Source of the DNA: Heliocidaris erythrogramma
Lineage: Eukaryota > Echinodermata > Echinoidea > Camarodonta > Echinometridae
Reading direction: 5' to 3'
DNA: 64,000 nt
Assembly: GCA_025617745.1 (NCBI GenBank)
Contig: CM046856.1
Coordinates: forward strand, 44,197,049 to 44,261,048
The position numbers and the translations under genes were made by a program. Positions 45,708 through 55,700 of the stretch are shown here, piece after piece. Under the pieces are notes generated by a model, which was not told the origin of the DNA, made no database searches, and saw nothing but the letters and a program-made list of their open reading frames with translations. Every line of letters begins with the position of its first letter. Positions within the stretch are counted from its first letter, which is position 1.

Positions 45708-46773
45708 ATGAAATTTGGTGAATGTTGTACAGAATATTATTGCGTTTCTTACAACACATGCCAAATTTGCATTGATTTCACCCCTAAATGAAAGAGAACT
45801 CATTGTGACCACTGCCTATTATTCCTATCTTGTATCAGTATGTAATGAACACAAGAGATTTCATCTATTATTTGTATGATCAGTAGGATAGAAAATGTCA
45901 AAATGTCCTCTTTCCTAATCTGGAATTTCCCTATAGTGATGTGGCATTATTTTCTGTAAAAGTGAAAGAACAGTATATGCTATTTCAAATTCAGTGAAAG
46001 GAATGAAAATAGTCTGTTATTTTGGTCTAAAAATATCTAGTAGGATTACAGACTTGTCTATGTCAAAAGAATGAATGAAAGAGAAGCAAAAGTGAGGGTT
46101 AAGTTTTACTTGTGAAAAACAAGCTGCTACCTAAGAAGAAAGAAGAGAAGAAAGGATATTATTGCTTTGGTGAAAAGCACAATTCAATTTCCGTAATGAC
46201 TTCTTTCTTTCTTTTTATTTCACCAGGTAAAACCATACTTTGGTTTATTCTGTACCAATGCACACTTAAACATGTACAATGAATGTATTCCAACAAATAT
46301 TCTCCTGGACCCTTCGATTTACCAGTCTTTCAGAATGCATGTTGTTACTATTCCAAATATCAGTCATCAGTTGTACTGTTCTCATACGATTATTGATACG
46401 TACATGTACATGTTCTACTGGGAGTTTTTGCAACTTTGCATGTTTTTCTGAAGAAGAAAAACTTCTTTGATAAAGCTGCATACATGCCTTCTACTTCATA
46501 TAGAAGATCTTTAATGTAATGGAATAAGTTTTTGTAATCTTATTAATTAATCTATTAACCAAGACAGTGTGACACTCTGTATCATTATGAGTGCATTATA
46601 TAAAAATCAATGTCTTTTCCTTCAAATGTCTCTATTTTTCAATCGCATGGGGCAGTTAATGTCATAGTACAATATCTTGCATTCTATGCATTTTCATTGC
46701 TGCTTCATACTTCAAAGCATCTTGAAATTGTATAACTTTCAGTATTTCTGATATGTCTCTACATGTATTTGTA

Positions 46774-46779
46774 AATAAA
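46774..46779 (+). other. Candidate poly(A) signal AATAAA (distal)
   Basis: It overlaps TGTAAATA, which fits the Pumilio-type UGUANAUA word, and is followed by T-rich sequence (TTTTGCTTCCCTTTGTG). It would give a 3' UTR of about 1.4 kb. Confidence 0.35.
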
Positions 46780-48346
46780 ATCAGATTATGATATATTTTG
46801 CTTCCCTTTGTGAAAGTCAATATGAGATTTATATTTTAGTTACATCTTTCGTTGATTTGTCTAGATTTTTTTTTTCAGGATATTTAATGGGACATTTGTG
46901 GCTGATGCTATTGACTTTTCTTGAAAAAATTTTCCCTTCTGCATAATTTCTATTCAATGCTAGGAATTCATTTATAGAGTTCTTCTTGTTTCTTGATTTA
47001 TGTATATCTTCCTTATAACCTCTAAGAATAATCTTAGGCCAGTCAGATATATATATATCTCTTCATGTAGCAGGAAAACAAATCTGCTTCATAGCATTTC
47101 AACACTTTCTTCTTGTTTGCATAGAAATCAATATTGTATTACAGTAAAAGATAGCATAGAGATGTACATTACACATTTCTTTTTCATGAATTAGTATTAT
47201 GCAGATATATCATCGTCCAGATTCAATTTGCCAAATCGGTGTGCATGTACTTCAATATGATAGCAAACTGTGTATGAGTAAAATATACGAGTAGTTTAGG
47301 GTTCATAATATATTTTTATGTACAAATGTATACATATATTCAAATACTTACTTTGATAATCACAATTTTTTTTGTTGAAGATATTGAGAAAGAAAATCTG
47401 CTCAGGTATATTAACAACAATGTAGTAATGTAAAAACAGTATATACATCCTGAATGATAAGTAATTATATTTTATATTATCACCTATGATATTACACATT
47501 GCTGTACAGAAAGAAATTGATTTATATACATGTTTAAGGGAAAAAAAAGAGAGATAGAGAAAAAAGAGAAAATGGATAGATATTAGATTTGCCGTGTGAA
47601 TGTTAAGAAGAAATCCTTGCTTCAGGGAGCACAATTTGAAAGATTTAGTTCTATTTCCATGCATTTACTATTGCTATTGCTTTGCTTGTCACATGACACT
47701 ATGTTTTCCTTTATATTCAAACCCTTGTCATTATATAACAAAGGTTATGAAGGAATCTATATATGTAGATTCAAATAGAATTTTGTGACTCTTTTATTTT
47801 TACTTTCAGTTTTACACTCTCAGTTCATTTCAAGTTTTGGCATATGTTTCTAACATGAATTTGAACACTGTTTTGATGTTTCACTTTTTATAGTGCAAAT
47901 ACTCATATTCCTAGGCAAAAGAGCTTTGCAGGTTAAATCTAATTCTTGTCTTTTGATGCTGTTGATTGACACAATATTCTCTCTGCCTTACAGCATCTTA
48001 ACTCTAATGCTGCTGTTTGTGGTGTGCATTGTAAGAAATAGATTGTCTTTGAAAAGATTCTGCCGTACCAAATATCTTGTCAGAAATGGATTGTATAAAA
48101 GAGTTATTTTGATGCCCTGAAGCTAGGCTATTCTACCCCAACCCCTGTTGTATACTAAATAATTTCCAAATAAGGAATATGGGTTCTTCAAATACTGCTG
48201 CAACTGGTGGATATTCGTAGACATAGATTGTGAATCTCATTGCCATAGTTGGGAACATTTGGTTCTCCTGGTTGTGTTTACTTGTTTGGAATCTGATAGG
48301 CACAATAAAATATCAACTCCATTAGGAATGAATTAAAGAGAGCAGT

Positions 48347-48391
48347 GAGTAGGTTCATAGTCCATAGTATTGTTATTCAAGTGGAAGAATA
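48347..48391. repeat. SINE flank duplication, left copy
   Basis: GAGTAGGTTCATAGTCCATA then GTATTGTTATTCAA. The right copy at 48651-48696 reads GAGTAGGGTCCATAGTCCAT then AGTATTGTTATTCAA. At about 40 bases it is longer than usual LINE-mediated target duplications. Confidence 0.85.
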
Positions 48392-48650
48392 GAAAACCTG
48401 TCTGTAGATCACAAGGTGTAGGGTTCCAATTCCAGCCCGACACTAACATCCTTTGGCAAGACATTTATCTATATTTGCCGCTCTCGACCCAGGTGAAGTA
48501 AATGGGTACCGGTAAGAATTTTTTTCCTTGAAGGTTCAGTTCCTTCTTTAGGGCAGCTAGGCTAAGTGGTGGTAATAATGCAAAGGTCTTTGGAAGCGAC
48601 ATTGATAAATATGTGATATGCGCTAACAGAGTAGTAGTATTATTATTATT
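48392..48650 (+). mobile_element. tRNA-type SINE with LINE-like (ATT)n tail
   Basis: GGTTCCAATTCC matches a pol III B box. The body (CCTTTGGCAAGACATTTATC, CGACCCAGGTGAAGTAAATG) resembles V-SINE-type elements of deuterostomes (memory), and the tail ends GATATGCGCTAACAGAG then (TAT)n. The A box is not clear. Matching flanks lie at 48347-48391 and 48651-48696. Confidence 0.7.
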
Positions 48651-48696
48651 GAGTAGGGTCCATAGTCCATAGTATTGTTATTCAAATTGAAGGATA
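48651..48696. repeat. SINE flank duplication, right copy
   Basis: Right-hand partner of 48347-48391, with a few substitutions and one inserted base. Confidence 0.85.
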
Positions 48697-50566
48697 AAAG
48701 ATTAACATTATGTTGAATGATGCATTTTTATGTCATTACAGTAACATTGCAAGTACAGGAGCAATATTCAATCCAGACATTCCATTTTCTATCTTGTACC
48801 GATGCCTTTATTGCTGTCAAGATTGTTAAAAATATTCTTTACACTTTAGATACATTCTAGTTGAAGTTTGTAAGATAAAATCAATTCTTGTTTAAATGAA
48901 TTGTTTGCATCCTCTTGATATTTTGTACTTAATACCCATTTATATTTACTCTTGTATTATAAACAAATATATATATATTTACTCCCAAGTTCGTAGATGT
49001 TGGCATGGAATATTCAGATTTTGTTCAGTGTAGGTTGTCTTGCCAACATATGTTTTTCTTGAAAAGAATATAACGATTGACATTCTGTTGATGTTAAAGA
49101 GTTAATGAACTTTCACTTTTTTCAATGTTTTCATTTAGGTTTATGTGTTTTACAAGTCACTAGTTGTTGTAATGTGTATGGCAACTTGCTATATGTCTTT
49201 GATGTAAATGAGAAAGGAATTTTATGTTAGTGGAATATTGTGATTCTGTTAGCAAAGGTTATAAAGTAAGAGAATAAGAAAACCTATCTTAATGAAGTGC
49301 CTTGGGTTATTGGAAATGTGAGGAAAATCATATCTTGCATTTTTACAAGTTTTGAACACCTTTCAGATGTGGCCTTTCTTTTCATACAGTCCATTTTTCT
49401 AGATTTGTTAATGTGTCAGGCACAAAAGATCATATGAAAATGTTCCCTCCCTTTCTTTGAGAAACTTCCAGTTTGGAGATTCTGTTATATCTGTACTTAC
49501 TATTATAATCAGTCATATAAATTTCTTTTTTTCAGATAAAGAGTACTCAAATGTTAAAATATTGATATTTTTGTGTTGGTTCAAAGCATATGTATAGTAC
49601 TTGTGTTGATAATAGAAATGCTATGTGTTATATCATTTATCTCCCAGTGTAAAATAGATACTTGTATTATATTTAAATTGTAAATTTCAATTATATTTCA
49701 TTTACATCGTCATAGGATTTACAAATGACAAAATGTTTTGCCTAATTCAAGTACAGGAGTTCAACACTGCCTTTGATATATTCTTTCTGATAAGAACAAA
49801 ATATCACTAAGAAATGGATTTATCTCTGCAGACGAAAAAACTCAGAATTTCAATATTCTAAGTATTTCTTTTCAACTGACCAAATAAAAACATAATTCCT
49901 CATCAAACAGAGTTGGAAGGGTACCTGTTACTAACAATGTACCCTTGCCATCAGGACAAAAAACAAAAATAAAAAACATACAGGAAATCAGTAATACTAT
50001 TTTTCTGCATTTCTTTGTGGGTATCTATGATTATTATATCCATTGTCATTCCAGATGCTTGTTTAGAGTATTGCTGAGTGCTGACTTAATCATTAAGCTG
50101 ATCAAGTGTATTCCCGAAGGGACAGCAATTATGCATGTTTACACAATTGTCTGATTTTGTATATTAAAAGAGATGGCAAAAATTATTAGAAAATATGTGG
50201 TTGTCTTTGGTTGAAAAAAGTAAACATTGAAAATCACTTTCTCTTGCTTTAAATGACATTCTTGTGTTTGACAATATTAAAAATTCTTCTTCAGTCATAA
50301 GAATGTAAAGTTGAAAAGAAGATTTAATGGATGTGTCATGTGTTTTATTTTGTGTAATAGTGATACTTTTAGAGACACTGTGAGAGAAAGAAAATAGCAA
50401 GGAATGAGGAAGAGGTAGAGGTAGAAAGTATAGAGATATTACAGAGAATGCAATAAGGTGTATGTGCATGTGTGACTGTGTGTGTGTGTGGGGGGGGGGG
50501 GGGATAAATATGAAAAATTCAATTCATCAGGATTGAGAAATTGAAATTAAAAATCATTCATTTATA
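48697..50566. other. Intergenic or distal 3' UTR, nothing recognised
   Basis: AT-rich. The only structured sequence is a (TG)n stretch followed by a run of about 16 G at 50478-50502. Confidence 0.5.
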
Positions 50567-51724
50567 TCCCAGGACGAAAATCCAATTGGAACCATATTTC
50601 CAGTTGAAACCATTTGCCAACTGGATTTCTAATAGGGAAATTGGAACAACTGGTTCCAGTTGAAATTTCAAGTTAAGATTTCCAGTTGAAACCATTTTAA
50701 ATTTCCAGTTAATATTCCCAGTTGAAACCACTTCCCAACTTGATTTCTAATGGGGAAATTCGAACAGCTGGTTCCAGTTGAAACCAACTGGACATTTTCA
50801 GGTGAAACCAATTAACAGGTGGGAAATATGGAATTAATTGGCACATGTATTGATTGCTCGTGGCAAAATTCTTGGTTTTGAGTCAATTTCCAGTGCATTA
50901 CTTTTTGTATAAAGACATTGCAAACAGTAAATTATTCTACAATAATGAACGTACCATATCTCTATGTTATACAACTTGCATTTGTTCATGGTTAATGTTT
51001 TAATGTTTCCTTTAATTCCTTTGTTATTACCTATAATTGATACAAATGACCCAGATCCTTTATTGTAAAATAATCTTCTTTTGTATATAGGGAATTTGTT
51101 ACATTAAACTTAAATAACAGTAATTAAGAAACATACTCATTATTCCAGGAAATAATGTGAAATGTAAATATGCACACACCCCACTACGTTATGCAAATTA
51201 ACTGGTTTTCAACTGGTTTTCCAACTGGAATTTCAATGGGAACCAACTGGTAATTGGTTTCAACTGGAAATATTTGCAAACTGGTTTCCAACTGGAAATA
51301 TTCAATTGGAAATATTTGCTAACTGGTTTCCAACTGGAATCAGTTGGCAACTGGAAATAATCAACTGGAAATATTTGCTTAAGTACTGCTTTCCAACTGG
51401 ATTTCGAACTGGAACCAGTTGGCAACTAGAAATATTGAACTGGAAATATTTGCTAACTGGTTTCCAACTGGAAATTCAGTTGGAAATATTTGCAAAATTG
51501 TTTCCAACTGGAACCATGCAGTTGGCAACTGGAAATATTCAACTGGAAATATTTGCTAACTAGTTTCCAAGTGGATATTTAACTGGAAAAGTATTCATCT
51601 CAACTGGTATTTTTACGTTTCCAGTTGAATTTAACTGGATCCAGTTGAAACCAATTAAAACCAATTGATACCACTTGAAACCAGATGAAACCAGTTTGTT
51701 TCAATTGGATTTTCATCCTGGGAA
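50567..51724. mobile_element. TIR element built of TTCCAGTTGAAA/TTTCCAACTGGAA words
   Basis: The left end TCCCAGGACGAAAATCCAAT then TGGAACC is inverted at the right (CAATTGGATTTTCATCCTGG then GA). The left arm (50567-50820) holds many TTCCAGTTGAAACCA words. The right arm (51190-51720) holds dozens of CAACTGGAAATATTTGC words in a tandem-like array. The middle is ordinary AT-rich DNA. The symmetric, self-complementary structure predicts strong hairpins. Confidence 0.85.
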
Positions 51725-52349
51725 TTACCACATCAAATGTATAAAAGATATAAAGATGGAATATCATAAGGTACAAAGATATAAAATATATATTAGTATT
51801 ATCTATTTAATGTAATGGTTTTTAAGCTGTTGTTTGTGGATATACACAGACATTTCTTATATATAAAACCTATTGTTGATCAATCAATACAGGTATATAT
51901 ACCTGGAAGACAGAGAGACGTTTAATTAGATGCATTATAATATAGAGTTAAGAGTAGGCTAGGCTATGCCCACTAAATCTAGAAATCAATGACACTAAAA
52001 AAACAAGTATTGTCAACTATTTGCCTATAGCTCTGTTGTTGTTTCTACTAAACATTTTGAAAGCTGTTATTTAAAATCCTCTTTATGTAGAGTGAAATAA
52101 CTTACCGGTACGTGTTTCATTGACAAAAGACTTTAATGGTTTAAAAGAATTTATGCACCGTATTAATCACTTTTGGAATGAATATGAATGTATGAATGAA
52201 TGCATGAATTTAATTTTTAAAAAATAGATCCAGGTCTATGATATTACGTAGGCCTATAACATTGTTCTTCCCCCTGTTTTTCGTCACTATTGTTTAAAGG
52301 AACATTTAGGAGGTTTTTACTTTTAATGTGGCTTTTACATACTTTTCAT
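51725..52349. other. Intergenic, nothing recognised
   Basis: AT-rich. GGCCTATAAC and TTTAAAGGAACATTTAGG near the end resemble repeat termini but could not be paired. Confidence 0.45.
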
Positions 52350-52602
52350 GTGGCCTTTGATCTGTCACTTGCCAGGGTCGCATTTACCCGCCGCCGGGTC
52401 GGTCTGAGTAGGCGGTATTTGGCTGCTGGAGACGCCCGAGCTCGCGCGCGCTCCAGCCCTCTGATCTGGCGGCCGATATGCGATCGGACCGGGAGCGTCG
52501 AGCGAGCCGACCGGCCTGCTCTGCATGCATGCGGCGCGGCGGGCAGCTCAGGCTCAGCGCAGCCGCGCCAGCGCCATCGCCGGCATAATATGAAAAGCGG
52601 AA
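52350..52602 (+). promoter_or_regulatory. CpG-rich putative promoter of PITRM1
   Basis: A compact block rich in GC and CpG (CCCGCCGCCGGGTCGG, GAGCTCGCGCGCG, CATGCGGCGCGGCGGGC) in otherwise AT-rich DNA, ending about 100 bases before the PITRM1 start codon. No TATA box was identified; the transcription start is not known. The 111-residue frame across it is probably not a protein. Confidence 0.6.
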
Positions 52603-52702
52603 AAGTGTTGCGTAATCATAAATAATTCATAATATGCACATGTGTCCGAACTAATATTCATAGTCTAGAGTTTAGTAGAAATCTGAGGGAATTTCACAAA
52701 AA

Positions 52703-52761
52703 ATGTTGCGAGCAGCTATTTCATCATCGTGGACACGTTGTTTACATAAAAGACGTTTGAG
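52703..52761 (+). CDS. PITRM1: PITRM1 exon 1, start codon and targeting peptide
   Basis: ATG TTG CGA begins [19 protein letters not shown] with five Arg, one Lys and no acidic residue, as expected for an amphipathic mitochondrial presequence. The exon ends in two bases (AG) of a Ser codon that exon 2 completes. The donor TTGAG/GTGACA is good. The phase match to exon 2 and the position just below the CpG-rich block support this start, although no homologue aligns closely in this part. Confidence 0.8.
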
Positions 52762-55700
52762 GTGACACAGTTTTCTATATTTTCATTGACTAAACTGATG
52801 ATTGTTGCTGTGCCTTTGGTATTTGTACAGTCCCACTCGTAGTAATTTGTGTGTTTCTGTTTGTCCTTAATCAACTTCGTCTTCGAACAAATTTTCCTGA
52901 CCGATTGTCAACTACCTTTCGACCATTTGTCCCTTTATGTTTTTTGAAAGGTTGATAAATGTCACATTTTAAATAAAAGAATTCCCAATAAATTAACAGA
53001 CTGTTTTTCATTTACTCGATACATCTCTCATGTCTCTACTTTTTTTTCAAATTTCTATTATGAAATGTTGCACCTTCTCTCAATCTCTGAACAAGCTGAA
53101 TTGTTTTTTTTATGTCATGATCAGAATTCAGATGATGGAGGGACAGCTACGCACTTTGTTTCTAGCCGTTAAGAAATCATTTTATTCTGTGGTATATGCA
53201 AATATCTTTTACATATTCTAAACTATTTAAATCACTGAGAATATTATGACGAACAAAGGCCATTAAAGGGATACTCAACCGCAGATTGTGGACGTTTTAA
53301 AGCCGCGAGAGGGCACCGTGATCGTTACCTGATCATGCCGTTGCCCCTCGGGGCGCAAACCTCGGATAGACTGGTCGCCGCACAAACATGTACGGTTCAC
53401 CTGAGCTCGAGCTCTCGTGCGAGATTCGGTCGGCTTCGTGCAGTCGAAATGTAATCCCACTTAGTCCAACGGACGCGTTCGATGCACAAACTTTGTGTAC
53501 GAGTGAATGGGGCTTACGCAATCCTGACTTTCCCCACGGCCGCCCGGTTGTGTATCCCTTTAACATTCATTTTCAAGTCGATGCCGCATGCCGATTGCTT
53601 GTGACACTGTCAAATTTTGTTCGACAAAATGGAGACAAAATGGAAGGGTCCTAAAGCTACGAACACGTAATAAATAAATGCAAATTTTGATTTTGAAGCT
53701 GACAGAAAAGCGATGTGAATTTCACCTCGATTTTCAAATAGGCCTAGTCATGATATCACAAAAATAAAAAGGAAATTACTCATTATTTTTGGCAGACGTA
53801 AATGATATTCTCTTTGCTCAGACACACCAAAAGTTTTACTTTTTTAGGGCCATAAATGAAAATTCAGTTAAATTTAAAATAGGAAAAATGTATTTTCTCA
53901 GTTACAGGCCTGAAGATTGGACTGGCACCTGTGTCAGAAATATTTTAAAAATTATTTTCAGCCATTTAACAATTGCATAATTTGTAAAGAAATTTTGTGT
54001 TGGTCTAAAGTTTCAAGAGCGCCTTCCTTCTACTTTATGCTTGTTTTGAGTCTCTCATTTAATTTTTTTAAAATCTTTTTATTTCAGTGCGCAGTGGAGA
54101 AGTTATTCTGCTGTGAGTAAGGTCCAGGAGAAAGTGAAACAGTACCAACCAGGAGACAGGCTCCATGGTTTCTCGGTAGAAAAAGTATGTCGCAGTTCTA
54201 GTGATTGCATCATCTTGTGATCAAGAATGATGTACATTATACACAAACATGCTTGAGCAAAAACTATAGAGCAATTTGAATAAACTTTTGTTAGAGAAAA
54301 TGAACATTAAAATCTTGAAATGAGCAGTGTATAGTAGACTGTACTGTCTTCATAAACAAATTGGCAATATTGAATGTTACATTATATAATACTTAATTGT
54401 ATATTTTTCCTACAAAATTAAAGATATAATTGGTGCCAATTTTAGGTGGAAAAGCCTGTTTAGTCAGACCTCTGAATAGATGTTAAGTAATACTGTTGAA
54501 TGAAAGTTGCTTCAACCTAGCTATTATTTTGCAATGTATTTTTACATTCTAGCAAAGCTAATGCTTGCTTTCTTTCATTTTGTTGTTATTTTTGAGTTTC
54601 ACTCCTATTTAGTCTCCTTATAGGCACAATTCTTTATTTTATAAACTTGTCTGACTGTATTTTGTTCAATAGTCTATTTCATCAGTAAAATAATTTTCCT
54701 CCAACCAGGTGGTTCCAGTTCCTGAATTGTATCTGACTGCTGTTCAACTAAGGCATGACAAGACTGGTGCTCAGTATCTCCATGTGGCAAGAGAGGATAC
54801 AAATAATGTGTTTAGGTGAGGTATTAACCTTGCTTTAAAAAAAAATAAAATGTACAGTGAAACCCATGTATAAAGACTGCTCAAGGAATCCAAGAAAAAC
54901 AATCTTTACAGGCAAGTGGTCTCTCTCTATACAGGTGGTCGCTGAAGCAGTTGACTGTATTTCAAAATCAATCTTTTAGGGCCATTTTTCATCTTTTTGA
55001 TGGCAACACTAGGTCCAGATCTACTTGTTAAAAAAAGGTTGCTTTAAAGGGTCACTAAAATAAAAAAATAATTGCCCATTTTTCGTAGGAGGGTGTCATC
55101 AGGAGCCAAAAAATATCCATAACACAATTTTGTATGCTTTCAGTCATATTTTATAATCATTTGAAAAGTACATTTATGCTGTCATAAGCCCCGCCCCTAA
55201 AAAACACAGTGAAGCGACATCGTGATCACGTGATCTGTGACGCATGAAAAGTAAGGGAAAATATTCCACTAACCTATACCGTGCGCGGCCTGAGGCCCCC
55301 GGCAGGCCCAGCCCGGTGCCGAGCATGATATTCACCGCATCGACCATTTGCATTGCGTATTTTCGTGTGTTTAATTCCTCACAATAACTTTGATTTTGGG
55401 ACACAGTTTCATCAATAATGCCTAATCGGTGTATAGTTGCGGGCTGTAGAAAGACCCCTAAAGATGGTGTAAGCCTACATCATTTTCCTAAAGATGAAAA
55501 TCTACGGAAATTGTGGGTCGCAAATGTAAAGCTCACGCGGGCAGAGTGGCATGGGCCAGCCAAGTGAGTGGAGTACAATCTGCAGCGATCACTTTGCCGA
55601 AGATAATTTTGAGGATCCTGGCCTGTATTCCGAATTTGGCATGAAGAGAAGGATAAGCTAGCTAAAAGATTCAGCTATTCAAACGATCAGACTTGGAGTC

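Larger units (their letters stand above)
45416..48346 (+). other. SPATS2 3' UTR and downstream sequence
   Basis: AT-rich with no conserved coding sequence. Candidate poly(A) signals AATAAA lie at 45702 and 46774; the true cleavage site cannot be chosen from sequence alone. A (TA)n run lies at about 47048-47058. Confidence 0.5.

Noticed and set aside
52290..52625. 111-residue open frame across the CpG-rich block
   Set aside because: Arg/Ala-rich composition follows from GC content; it lies just upstream of the PITRM1 start and resembles no protein known to me.
55564..55590. A GTGAGT donor-like word in the THAP remnant that might mark an intron
   Set aside because: The only nearby AG would give an intron of about 22 bases and remove the zinc-binding Cys of ICSDHF; a frameshift is the simpler reading.
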